Assembly: GCA_949152475.1 (NCBI GenBank)
Contig: OX424559.1
Coordinates: forward strand, 18,321,809 to 18,385,808
Reading direction: 5' to 3'
From: Terebella lapidaria
Taxonomy: Eukaryota; Annelida; Polychaeta; Terebellida; Terebellidae
DNA length: 64,000 nt
The position numbers and the translations under genes are program-made. Shown in pieces: positions 13,601 through 24,054 of this stretch. Every line of letters begins with the position of its first letter. Positions within the stretch are counted from its first letter, which is position 1. The notes beneath the pieces were generated by a model, which saw only the letters and a program-made list of their open reading frames with translations, was not told where the DNA came from and did no database searches.

Positions 13601-13662
13601 GTACTCGCTAAGGTTCCTCATCTCCCACCAGAAGAACACGGTCGCATCCTCGACCGTCCTAA
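10630..13662 (-). CDS. Single-pass receptor with Ig-like domain and NPxY-rich cytoplasmic tail (3' exons)
   Basis: Four minus-strand exons fit by junction and phase: 13369-13662, 12230-12277, 11903-11978 and 10630-11686. The first encodes an Ig-like domain (KIACSFSNNG, then SEAGLNFTMEF); it is a phase 1-1 exon, usual for Ig domains, but the second canonical Cys is not seen. The 48-bp exon is a Cys/Pro-rich juxtamembrane piece. The 76-bp exon is a transmembrane helix (IIVGVFTVALVLSMGVALVY) ending in basic residues. The last exon, about 350 residues, is the cytoplasmic tail. It has DNPTYNA, DNPTYLQ, DNLTYVQ and DNPAYVT plus related ENxxYN sites, arranged as repeated Asp-rich units. Such motifs bind PTB-domain adaptors and endocytic proteins in known receptors. 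Upstream exons were not assigned with certainty. The ligand is unknown. Confidence 0.68.
12470..13180. other. Intron with T-rich tracts
   Basis: This intron lies between the Ig-like and juxtamembrane exons of the receptor gene. It contains two T-rich tracts with runs such as TTTTTATTTTTTATTT (12475-12560 and 13108-13125) that share flanking bases and may be copies of one decayed repeat. No coding potential was recognised. Confidence 0.4.
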
Positions 13663-13861
13663 CTATCCCCGGACGAAATTGAAGTGCACGAAGAACATTA
13701 ATAAGACACGTTTATTTTATTGTTTCAAAATATGTTTTAATACATGCTTTCAAATAATAATTTTATTGAATACATGATTTTTAGCATAATATATATATTG
13801 CCAGATTGTAAGCATGATACACAAAATAAAAATATGAAAGAACGTATGTATGAAATAATAC

Positions 13862-13930
13862 CTCTTGTATTCGTGAGGTGAAATCCGACGTACAGAAACA
13901 ATAGTAACATCGTAGTTACAACCACTATCA
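13862..13930 (-). pseudogene. Orphan transmembrane exon, paralogous to the receptor TM exon
   Basis: On the minus strand an acceptor (CACCACAG) is followed by a 69-bp open stretch encoding VIVVVTTMLLLFLYVGFHLTNTR and a GTATTA donor. The start TGATA and the entry phase match the receptor TM exon at 11903-11978, but the exit phase differs. It lies 5' of the Ig-like exon, where a TM exon would not be expected in the same transcript. It is probably the remnant of a duplicated neighbour; an alternative exon is possible. Confidence 0.4.
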
Positions 13931-13959
13931 CTGTGGTGAGACTGGATGCACTAACGATC

Positions 13960-14653
13960 GTTAGTGCATCCCGCAATGGCGAACCCACTTGCGGTTCGTT
14001 TGAATTTTCTTCATTTTCCCGATAATTACGATTGTGATCGATACACACATACATCTGCTGATTCTGATGCGCACGAAACATTCGTTCGTTGCAAATACAT
14101 GGCGATTTATGTTGGTTTTAGAATGAACAACTCGTCTGAAAAAAAGCCGAAAGATTCCCTAACGTTTGTTTTTGTAAAATCAAAGATTCCCTAACGAACA
14201 TGGGAAGATTCCCTAACGATCTTTTCTTTATTAATTCAAATCTACGTTATTTGAATGTTAAACGTGAAGTAAAGTACCAATCGACATGTATTGATGTGTA
14301 CAGATGATCTTCTAGTACAGATTTCTAGATGATCTTCTAGTACAGATTTTTAATGTGACATTCACTAATTTATGTCGCATAAATCAACGAATTCACAATG
14401 GTGTATGATATGGACCTATTACAATATACACGTATTAGGCCTATATCGTTAGGGAATCTTATCGCTAATTACTTTTCTCAACATATTTAAGCAAAAAAGC
14501 GTGATCTGCTTGAAATAACTACGCATGTCTTTGACCAAAACACTAAGCTACCTTCAGAGTATCCATTTATCACAAATGGACCTGTCATTTAATAAAATAC
14601 GGTTAAAACCAAACTGACCGCGTTTACTGTCCGCCATTGCGGGATGCACTAAC
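13960..14653. mobile_element. MITE-like inverted-repeat element (about 0.7 kb)
   Basis: The ends are perfect 21-bp inverted repeats: GTTAGTGCATCCCGCAATGG on the left, with its complement ending at 14653. Inside, the related motif CCCTAACG recurs (about 14157, 14189, 14212 and, inverted, 14446). The left flank carries a further inverted copy, so 13947-13973 forms a palindrome around GATC. No coding capacity. The superfamily cannot be named. Confidence 0.6.
14285..14350. repeat. Short tandem duplication
   Basis: Two adjacent copies of a roughly 25-bp unit (GATCTTCTAGTACAGATTT) lie inside the MITE-like element. Confidence 0.7.
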
Positions 14654-16228
14654 TATCGTGTGATATTTCTGCTTGTTTACATGATGTTTTCAAAGGCAGT
14701 TCCTCATATTATATACCAATTAAGCTATACAGATAGCAACATTATACCCAATAATTGTGCCCTATTAACAGAACCCACGCTACACGCATCACGGGCATGG
14801 AGCAGAAACATTATACCACAAACGGGCAATATCATCAGCACAGTGAATAATACACCAGCTAATGCGCAGAAAATAGATAATGTGAATTCAGGGAAATTTG
14901 ATTATTTGTTCGTTGTTCGAAGTCCATTGTAAACTATAATCAGCATTATACAACACATAATTGTACAGCAAGAGCCTGGGTAGAAAATATTATTAATGTG
15001 ATTTGCAATTGATATTCATTAAACCATAAGAACGAATCAGAGAAATCAGAAAATAATATATGAAAATATATTTGTGTGGATGTTACTAGGAATTATAGTT
15101 ACAGCGAACACAAAACCCGATAATCAACTAGCCACAACCTCATACATTCGTGTATATAAATGACCAGCGGTTGGTGGCTGGCGCTAGGAATAGAGTAATA
15201 ATTACCCATAATAAGCGGCCCACTCGAAATCATAATCCCACAATCATACCACATAATATGGTGTGCAATTATCACCTAAATGGCTCAGTGGTTTTTCTTA
15301 CTCGGGAAGGTGAATAGAAAATGGAGAAAATAATTATTCCGTGGTGAGATATTTTTTGGTCAGGTTACCCCTTTCAATGATATGGGAAACTAGAATTGTT
15401 TTTTTTTCTCCAAAATAAATGATGGTCTGTAAATGCGTATTCGTGTGTGTGCCAAAGCAAAGCGCTTAAATCTACAGTGTCCAAACTCCAGTTGCTCAAT
15501 CCACATCCGACACGTTAACCACGCAGTGTCCTATGGGGTCAAGGTCAAGGTCACCAAAAGTTTCACCATATGCACTTCTTATTGCTCAGAATACAAACCT
15601 ATTCTCTTTTTTATCCACCTTACTCCAGGGGCCAATTTGTAATTTCACATCGGACATGAGGTCATTTACACGACTAAAGGTCAAATGAGGCCATGTTCAA
15701 GGACACTATAGAAATCGATATATTATTATGACTTTTCATTTGAATTTGTGAATATCTAAATCTTGTGAAGATTGTAAATCTTGAAGTATTCAAGGAGATG
15801 ATTCCCGTATCCGTGCCTTTATGTGGTCAGTTTGCATACTCGAGAACACTGCGCAACTTCCACGTGCATCGTTAGCTTTATTTACTTTTACACACAATCA
15901 GCAAAATATGGACTACCGGTACATTTATAATGTGTCAATATTACATGCTCAATTGTATTTCCCCTCAGCGTCATCTACATTTATGTGCTATAGTTGTACT
16001 GCAGGGTACAGTGACCATGAAGTATTGTTATTGTTTCGTAACAAAAAAATTGATTTCATACTGGGGTTCAAAATATTGATATGATCGATAATTTTCATAT
16101 TATTAAGTAGCTGATTTCGTCGAATATCTCCAACTTTGCGTTTTTTGGATAGTGAACGAATCTATGTCGAGCAATTTCTGGAAGTTCGTTCAAAAATTTA
16201 ACTCAAATTCTAGTAATTGTAAAGTCTA
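14654..16228. other. Intergenic or intronic sequence
   Basis: No coding region recognised. A short AGGTCA-type tract (GTCAAGGTCAAGGTCACC) lies at 15539-15556, like those in the repeat arms near 17.2 and 20.0 kb. Confidence 0.45.
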
Positions 16229-16331
16229 AAACATACACCACAGAGCATGGAATATCAGCCTTGCCTTTGACCGTAGTATTCACAAGTAATAAATACAGAA
16301 TCCATAAGATACAATTGATGTTATTCGACAT
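16229..16331 (-). CDS. Possible signal-peptide exon
   Basis: A minus-strand ATG at 16331 opens a short reading frame, MSNNINCILWILYLLLVNTT followed by VKGKADIPCS, with the look of a cleaved signal peptide. GT donors exist nearby, but those in reasonable positions leave phase 0, while the Ig-like exon at 13662 needs phase 1. If it belongs to the receptor gene, another exon must lie between them. It could be chance. Confidence 0.25.
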
Positions 16332-16675
16332 TCCGGTGTACCTTTCGTTTTGTGGATCTCGCGCATTAGTGTAATCAAGTATCCAGTACGAATTGAACTG
16401 AACAACGAACTGGACGAGTACTAACCTGTTTGTTATTGGCATCATCAAAATCTACTGTATTTGTGGTAATAGATTGATACTTACACTCTCACACACGGGG
16501 CCGCACTGAATAGTTAGTCAAACAAGGCTGAAATTCAGTTAAAAACAAGGAAGTAAAATAGATCTGTAGACGCGTGTCTCCAATTTATAGCTGCGTTAGG
16601 TTACAAATTGTAATTGTAGATGGTGAGAAAACCTGTCTCGGTTGATTGCATGAGATGGTGTATGTGTGTAACATG

Positions 16676-16745
16676 TGTAAGTATCAATCTATTACCACCA
16701 ATGCAGCCAAATTTCGATGATTCCAATAACAAACATAAACTACAA
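16676..16745 (-). repeat. Dispersed repeat A, inverted relative to 19625-19695
   Basis: This stretch and 19625-19695 share a segment reading (on one strand) AAATTTGGCTG, ATTGGTGGTAATAGATTGATAC. A shorter copy is at 16458-16484. No function is suggested. Confidence 0.5.
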
Positions 16746-17764
16746 CAGCTTGCTGCAATGTTAAAAGGCTCACAATGGACCCCCATATGGCTTTAATAAG
16801 ATTCATATTTAGAGTTCCCGAATGGACCCTCAGTTTTACAAAAACACAAAATACTAACTTAATTTCATACGTAGGTGCTCCACACAAACAAATCATCAGA
16901 TAGTCCAGTTGCCAGACAACGAACCTGGAAATTGTTGAAACAGCAAGGTTTTTTCATTGATTTGCATTCATATGTGTCTCCAGGGGATTTTGAGCTTTGT
17001 TGGCACTGCGCCAACTTTGGGGAAATTTTTTTATTGGCTAATTAGCATAATAACCGCTACATATGGATAATTAGCATAACTAAAATATAACTTTTTTAGT
17101 AATAGGTCTAGAATCAAGTGTGATAGCACTTTTCTATACAAATCTGACCCAAGGAATTCATTTCTGGTGATTTTTTTGTGATCCAAGGTCAAGGTCACCG
17201 TATAAGATCGAGGGCAAGGTCAGTTTTCACAAAAATTGTCAAAATTCCCAGTTTTAGGGGATATGGACATTCATCACACCGGTTAATTTTTTCTTCATTT
17301 CTGTGTGTAGCTCGCGTTGTTGGTATGATTATTGTTACCTGTAATGGTGTATTGATCACTTGTGTGTGATAAACCATGGAGCAATGTTCACTCTGAGCAA
17401 AGTCAAACGGAAGTTTCCTACCAAATTTCAGACTTCTATCGCAAAAATTGAAAAAGTTGGCATTCTTTCCCATTGTTAATTTTAGCTCCATCATTGAACT
17501 TATTGGTTCGTTCACAACTTTGTGTATTTGCTTGTTTTTGTACAAAATCAATATGTTTGTGTAGGTTACAACCTAATGTGTTTTTTGTTCCAAAACTACA
17601 ACAATACTTCCAACTGTGGTAAATGTAAATATGACCATTCACTGGAATATGATCAGATTTCTGTGATGATGTTTGGGTTGAAATTCATATTTGGGTCGAT
17701 AGTCAATTTTTGTTATAGAGGTCTGAGATTCGTTAAAAAAAGTGCCATTTGACTGCCCGATGAA

Positions 17765-17866
17765 TATACCAAGTTATAATACAATACCGTCAAGCATCTC
17801 AAAAATATCTGCAAAAAAAAAGCGATGTAAATGAGTTAGAATGCATATCAGAGTATATCGTTTATG
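17765..17866 (-). repeat. Fragment of the 30.7-kb MITE family
   Basis: Reverse complement of this stretch matches 30707-30806: shared GAGTTAGAA, CATCTCAAAAATATC and AAGTTATAATAC blocks. Only one end of the element is present. Confidence 0.5.
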
Positions 17867-18333
17867 TAAACAAACGTGGCTTCAGATTTACAACATTTAT
17901 CTTCAACTACGCAATAATGACATCAAAAAGTGCAACTGCCAGTATTATATATAGTCAATTCATGACCCATCAAGCATTCACTACATTTTTTTTAAATCAT
18001 GAGGTCAACACAGGGTGAAACATCCAACAGAAAATATCCATTTTACATTGGACGTAGCATTGAAACAAATTACCACGAATTTAGCGTTCATGGTAGTAAT
18101 AGAAACAGTACGAGTTGATTACTTTTGTGGACTCATAACTCCATGTCCATTACTGTGATCAGCTGCGGCAGTAAAGTTGTACAAGAAAACTTACTAGCCA
18201 GCTTATCATCTCCCATCACGCCGAGATTATTCTACAGAACAAATTTATTGTGTTGATACTCATCCACATTGTTCATCACCGCCTTATCTTTTTTGTGAAC
18301 AGTTTATAACAATCGTCACCTGCAGAAAAAAAT

Positions 18334-19690
18334 ATGTGGTTCAGCTCAGTTCTGACGGTGACAACCGCAGCTGGTATCCTAGCAGGCCTTGTCCTTTGCT
18401 CAGCGGCCGAAACTGATGTCCCTCATCTACAGTGGTGGTTCAGGTGGACCTCTTCTTATACAATGTCGTCTGTCACTTCCCTACCATATTCCATTTTCAT
18501 GAATATATTCTTTGAACGCATTTTGTTAGCTGCCGACTATGAAGATGAGCATATGAAGATGAGCACATCACCCATGAAGAGACAAGTTGTCATATGTCCG
18601 TGGTTGAGAGACTGTCATTGAAGTATCAATCCGTTACCCATATGACACCTGCAAAAAAAAACTGCTGTCCAACAACAGCTTCTGTTGCACTGTCCTCATC
18701 TAGCATGTTCGGAGTCTTCAGCTTCTTCAGGAATGAAACCTTGCCTTGGGAAATGGATACTACACAATATCACAACAAGTCGCATGGGCACAAGCAGCTG
18801 GAGGCAGAGCCTCTCTCCCAAGTTGGCATATGTGACGTTGGCATCGAGTCCGTTCCTACTTCTTCCCCGGAACAACAACTCTGTAGATCACATCACACAC
18901 GTCCAATAACTAGAAGCACTGAAATATCAGTGTAGTCGCTGAGAACTCTGACCACCTGACAGAGAGAATCAACGGCTTGAGACTGTTTCATCATGCAAGA
19001 AGATGCCCAGCTTTGGAGAAAGGTGACTCTCATAACTGTTCGACATTACAGGTGAGGATAATGCAACAGAAGCAACATCGGACCAGTTAGGGAGCACGTT
19101 TTTGCAGTGTTGTATTGACAACCGATCGATACCTCAACAAATAAAAAAATTGTGATAATCTGTATGTCAAGAGAAGGGGAAGCCGATAAGAGTTGTGTCA
19201 CTAACTCGGCCAGACAATAACTTGTACCTTCATAGGCGTCCTACTCATCTATGCTGCTATGCTAGGCACTTGAAATTGTGTCCTCTAGATGCCAGCATAA
19301 AAGATTACATTTGGGAAATGGAAGATGAGATTCCATCTGATTGTATCAACAGAGGCCCATCTGGACCATAACTGTTAAGAACATGCACATACTGCATATG
19401 CACAGTGAACCGGTTCGCTTTTACGTTGTCCCAAAAAGAGAAGATGATAGTGAACAGTGAGGATGAGCAATTGATCAAGCAGTCATGGACAGGAACTTAG
19501 GAGTACACATTGTAGTCAGATTATGTCGTTTGTGCGCACCAAATAATGACAAGAATCATAACCCTGATGACGCCAGTGTGTCGTTTGATAAACTATTTGG
19601 TCGGGCTTTGTTTCTATTGCAAAATGTTGTGTTTTACGTTTGTCATTGGAATTATCAAAATTTGGCTGTATTGGTGGTAATAGATTGATA
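18334..19690. other. Interior of the foldback element, no gene recognised
   Basis: Several short open stretches exist on the plus strand, including 18334-18621 with a hydrophobic start and 18594-18935, but none shows a known domain, splice structure or repeat pattern. They may be decayed coding remnants of the element. Confidence 0.3.
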
Positions 19691-20389
19691 CGTACTATCA
19701 TAGAAGACTACGAACAGCAACTCTGTAGATCACACCAATGCCACATGTCAAGAAAACGCCACGTTGAAGGCTATTCGAATATTGGTCAACGATATATTGC
19801 ACATCAGTAATTAATGAACCATCTTAAAGTTAATTCAAAAGGCATTCATGTAGCAGTATTATATAAACACAGAAGTGGATCAGTGAAATCAAGAAATGCA
19901 GAGGAATAGTCATATCCCCTCAATCCAGAAGTTTTGACAATTTTGTGTGAAAACTGACCTTGACCTTGATCTTATGTGGTGACCTTGACCTTGGATCACA
20001 AAAGTTTCACCAGAAATGAATTCCTTGGGTCAGACTTGTACAGAAATGTGCTATCACACTTGATTCTAGGCCTATTACTAAAAAAATTATATTTTGATTA
20101 TGGTAATTATCCATTTTTGGCTGTCCGTATGCTAAATAACGAATAAAAAAAATTCCCCAAAGTTGGCGCAGTGCCAACAAAGCTCAAAATCTCCTAGAGA
20201 CATATATGAATACATATCAATCAAAAAACCTTGCTGTTTCAACAATTTCTAGGTTCACTGTGGAAGGGATAGAACCCGCAACTCGACTAAGAGATTTGAT
20301 GACTAAATGTTGTGCCGTATCATAATAGGACAACAGGGTCTGAAGGCGACTTGTACAAGTTCCGGCATTTTACATGTAACAAAACCAAT

Positions 20390-20925
20390 ACAACTGCCCG
20401 CGCAAAACGTTCGTTAGGAACGATCCCACGTTCGCGGAGGCACCGTTTGCGGAAGACTACTGGCAGAGGCACCAATCGCAGAGGCACCGTTCGCGGAAGA
20501 ATACTCGCGGAAGAACCGTTCGCAGATGCAGCCTTCTCCACGTGGTACTGAGTGCGGAAGAGCCGTTCGCAGAGGAATATGCGCGCGCAGCCACCCAGGC
20601 TATAGCCTATACGGGCGCGCGGACAGCCGCTCATTGAGCACTGCAACAGCGATGTCGCCCGTGGGGAGATCGTCACCGACACGACCAAGGGACTCGACGA
20701 CCTCCGTGCGGCAGACTCCTTCGTCAGGGCCTTTAAGTCACCGGGATTCGACTAACTACCTGGAGAACCAATCGACTAACGGGGAGGGAAACTTTACCGG
20801 GACGGGACGGAGAGAAGCCTTCGGCGAAGAACTCTTTTAAGTTGTGCCCTCGTGCACTATTATTTTTCAAATGTGATCATACAGTGCTTCATGTCTGAAC
20901 TATCCATCTGTACGTCACGTTGGTG
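20390..20925 (+). repeat. CpG-rich block with degenerate short repeats, possible LTR-derived leader
   Basis: GC content jumps here relative to both flanks. From 20400 to 20580 degenerate copies of GCAGAGGCACCGTTCGCGGAAG follow one another at about 20-25-bp spacing. The block ends at about 20925 with CACGTTGGTGACCGAC, which resembles a retroelement primer-binding junction. No matching second end was found. If retroviral-like in origin it is a fossil fragment; a CpG island is an alternative. Confidence 0.25.
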
Positions 20926-21019
20926 ACCGACAATTCCATTGTAAGTTATTGATTTTATGTTGATAAATCTTCATTAACATAACAGCTGACTGTATTTTAT
21001 GTTGTGTAGAGTGTATAAA

Positions 21020-21175
21020 TGTGTTAACAACTCACCAGGGTGGGGCACCATACTCCCGGTCCAGATAGTTAAGCTAAGTGTGATTAAATTCCGTCAACCA
21101 AAGACTAGACATGTAATCGCATGGATGAATGCTGGTGTCACACTGCAACTTTCACATAGGGGAAAAGGTAGCCCG
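21020..21175 (-). pseudogene. Relic of an MS4A-like first exon
   Basis: On the minus strand 21033-21075 reads GPGVWCPTL followed by a GTGAGT donor. It matches the end of exon 1 of the MS4A-like gene (GSGIWCPTL then GTAAGT at 29489) in nucleotide sequence and phase. Further upstream the similarity is weak and the frame is closed by stop codons (TAA just before the match). No companion exons are seen at lower coordinates, so it is a pseudogene fragment of a duplicated gene. Confidence 0.5.
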
Positions 21176-21321
21176 GGTGAAGCTTCCTGGGATGCTATGA
21201 TTGAGGAAGTACCCCTGAAATACCCCTGACAAATGCGGTAATAGTTCATATTTGAGCTGAAGGTGGATATGAGATTTATTAGGGATAACTAGTTAATCCG
21301 TTATGCTAGAGCTAATTCATT

Positions 21322-21699
21322 TTACCAGGATTTATAGCCAGAGCGCAGGTGACTGACTATCAAACTGCTGAAACAGGGATACCAAATGCCTAGACTGAGG
21401 TCGACAAGAAGTTTTATGGTCATCACTATGATCAGGTTGAAGGTTATGCTAAGCCTGTCACCTATATGATGGATGGTATCTTCCATCCTTATAGTTTTGT
21501 GCATATATTTTTGTTCCGATATGTCAGTGTGGATATCACAGCAGGTGTCGCATGCGGGGCAGGAGATGCTCACTCTTCCGGAGAACCTGATCTCACATTC
21601 AGCTACCTGGGTGTCTGTGATGTTCACATGGCTTTGACCTAGATAGTTCAGTATCACTCGGATTTGACCACTCACACTGATTTTGTAGAATTCGTTCAT
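21322..21699 (-). other. Unassigned minus-strand open stretch (125 codons)
   Basis: The translation has a Cys cluster (SCPACDTCCDIHTD) and otherwise mixed composition. No known domain, signal peptide or clear splice sites. It may be coding by chance. Confidence 0.2.
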
Positions 21700-22152
21700 G
21701 GATTGGTCTTGGAATATGAATAATATTTGTATGTTTGTCTGTATCGATTTCTACTTTCATTCACCAATGGCAATTTCTATATTATTTTCGCGTCCGGGCA
21801 GATTTGTTGGAGAGCGCATTCAGGACATAGAAGAAAAATAATAATTCAGCCTGGTCATATGATATTTCGCCTGGTCAAAATAATAATTTCCCCTTGCAAT
21901 ATATTTATCATGCACGAATTACTGATTTCAACCAAAGTCAGCCTTGCGTCATCTATTGGTCTTTTTTGTTTGGGTGTGGGGGGTGTACCAAGCCCTCTAA
22001 CGGGACACAATCGTGTGTAAAATGGGTTTTTCTCGCATTTAAACATGATTGTTTTGCATTTCAATGCAATCTTTTCGCGTTTCTTCACGATAGCCTTGAT
22101 TGTGGGGAGGCTCATCATGTCTGAGAAGAGAACGTGGAAAGATCGCGAGCAG

Positions 22153-22465
22153 TGGAGTGAGTGGCGCAGTGGATAAGGCGTCGGACTCGTAATCCAAAGA
22201 TCATGGGTTCGAGTCTCGAGCTGGACTGCTGTGATATTTCACTAGTGTCCTTAGGCAAGGCATTTACCACTAATGTGTCTATCTTCACCCAGGCTTAAAT
22301 GGGTACCGGTTGATAATGGGTGTTGTATAGAGTGCTTTGAGTGTGGCTGCTCCAAGTACATTCACTCAGATTGGGGTTGAAGTGTAAAATGCCTTTGAAA
22401 GCGGATTAAGTTCGGCTGAAAAGAACGCTATTTGAAATGTGATAATTTTAACTTTTTTAAAAATC
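22153..22465 (+). repeat. tRNA-derived SINE
   Basis: The head (22160-22235) folds like a tRNA and has pol III promoter boxes: A box TGGCGCAGTGG and B box GGTTCGAGTCT; the anticodon-loop position reads CGT. It is followed by a conserved-looking central body (GTGTCCTTAGGCAAGGCATT, CTTCACCCAGGCTTAAATGG). This resembles the central domain shared by SINEs of several invertebrate groups (the Meta-domain type, as I recall it). The tail ends in T/A-rich sequence near 22460. The body excludes a functional tRNA gene. Confidence 0.8.
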
Positions 22466-22629
22466 TTTTTAACGAGGAAAAAAATTCCCCACAAGTGTAC
22501 TACCCTATAAGAGCTCCGTAGGGGCTAAAGGTAAACTCAAATATATTGCAAATGATATTGGTGGGGATGACTGTTCATAATTATGTGCTTGCGATATGAG
22601 TGATTGACAGTAACAGGTCATGAAAACTA

Positions 22630-24052
22630 CACTGAACAAAAATATAAACGCCCCATGTAACATTTTTATACTTCTATCAGCATAGTGGAGTTCAGAATAA
22701 ATAAAATAAATTAAATATATCTTGTTAATCATTATTCTAGAGACAGCAGTCCATTCCAGTTTGATTTTGTCATTTCAAGAGCATTGGCATCCATCTGATC
22801 ACCATGGGGGTCAAGGTTCAGGATTCCAACAGTCAGTACCTGGTATGACCACCATTCGCGGCACGTAATGCGACACATCTCCTTCGCATGGAGTTCACCA
22901 GGTTGTTTATGGTGGCTTGTGGGATGTTGTTCCACTCATCCTGGAGGGCCACACGGAGCTGACGGACGTTCTCTGGAACTGGGACACGTTGCCGAACATG
23001 ACGATCCAGGTCATCCCACAAGTGTTCGATGGGAGACATGTCAGGCGAATACGCAGGCCAATCGAGTAAAGGAACATTCTCAGCTTCCAGGAACTCCATG
23101 CAGATCCTGACAGCATGTGGTGGGGCGTTGTCATGCTGGAAGGTGACGTCGTGTTGACGGACGAATGGGACAACAATTGGTTGGGGAATCTCATCCCGGT
23201 ATCTCTGGGCATTCAAGTTTCCGTCGATGAAACGCAAGTCTGTCCGTTGGCCACTAGCAATGCCTGCCCACACCATGACACCTCCACCTCCGTGGGCGAC
23301 CCTACGGACGACATTTGCATTGGCAAACCGTTCACCGCGACGTCGCCAAACACGCTGTCTCCCATCAGGACGATACAGCTGAAATCGCGACTCATCAGTG
23401 AATAGTACCCTTCTCCATCTTGCCATCGAATGTGCGTGTTCACCCACGCGAGACGGTTCTGACGCCAAAGAGCCGTGAGGTCAAGGCCTTGGTGCGGACG
23501 ACGAGCGTGTAGGTCTGCTTCTCTCAGACGATTCCGGACAGTCTGTGGCGTGATTCGTCTGTTGTGCAGGCCAACTGTTTCATCTGCTGTGCGTGTTGCT
23601 GGCCGGAGACGATCCCGCAGGTGGAGGTGACGGATGTGCCGATCATCCGGTAGTGGACATTCAGTTGAACAGCGACTGCTCTGGTTGACATCCCTGCATC
23701 CAGCATTCCAATGGCACGTTCCCGCATGACTTGTGGCATCTGTGGCATTGCTGCATCTGACAAAATATGACATTTTGGGGTGGCCTTATATTGTGCCCAT
23801 TATAGGGAGTGCATTTGTACTGGTCACGCCCTGTGAACAGCGTCTGGACATGCCACACCTGCATAAACGGTGGATTTACTCATTCCCTGAGCAGTACTCA
23901 CTGGCATGAATGGGAAAAAAAAATTCATACTCAAATCAAAAGAAAAAAAAACATTTTGAAACAAATAAATCTCAAAATAAGCTCATTCAAATTGATTCTG
24001 ATCATACTGCACACGTATAGGTTTCATAGGGCGTTTATATTTTTGTTCAGTG
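22630..24052 (-). mobile_element. Tc1/mariner transposon, degraded transposase, intact ends
   Basis: The element is bounded by near-identical inverted repeats starting CACTGAACAAAAATATAAAC and flanked by TA on both sides (22628-22629 and 24053-24054), the hallmark of Tc1/mariner insertion. It is 1,423 bp long, typical for the family. Its single gene runs on the minus strand. Confidence 0.92.
22833..23763 (-). pseudogene. Tc1-type transposase (DD34E), frameshifted
   Basis: The catalytic domain is readable at 22833-23440 with its three acidic residues in context: FTDESRFQL, QHDNAPPHAV and SPDMSPIEHLWDDL, spacing as in DD34E transposases. The N-terminal helix-turn-helix part starts at 23763 or 23748 (MPQMPQVMRERAIGMLDAGM). 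Comparison of frames shows a frame change with apparent loss of part of the linker near 23640-23650, and a second frameshift at about 23405-23430 just before FTDESRF. It therefore cannot encode a full transposase, though the intact ends could be mobilised by a related enzyme. Confidence 0.88.
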
Positions 24053-24054
24053 TA

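Larger units (their letters stand above)
16922..20258. mobile_element. Foldback-type element with about 350-bp inverted arms (3.3 kb)
   Basis: The arms at about 16922-17275 and 19905-20258 are inverted copies of each other, starting CCTGGAAATTGTTGAAACAG on the left. Each arm contains a small hairpin (GTTGGCACTGCGCCAAC at 17001-17017) and an AGGTCAAGGTCA-type tract. The 2.6-kb interior has no recognisable transposase and includes a fragment of the MITE family seen at 30.7 kb. Target duplication was not defined. It could also be two separate insertions of one repeat in opposite orientation. Confidence 0.55.

Noticed and set aside
18594-18935. Transposase remnant inside the foldback element
   Set aside because: I looked for DDE or piggyBac-like motifs and found none.
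20320-20840. Long open frames in the CpG-rich block
   Set aside because: Arg/Ser/Gly-rich translations of degenerate repeats on both strands; composition effect.
22158-22235. Functional tRNA gene
   Set aside because: The tRNA-like head has a mismatched anticodon stem and is followed by a SINE body, so it is a SINE head.
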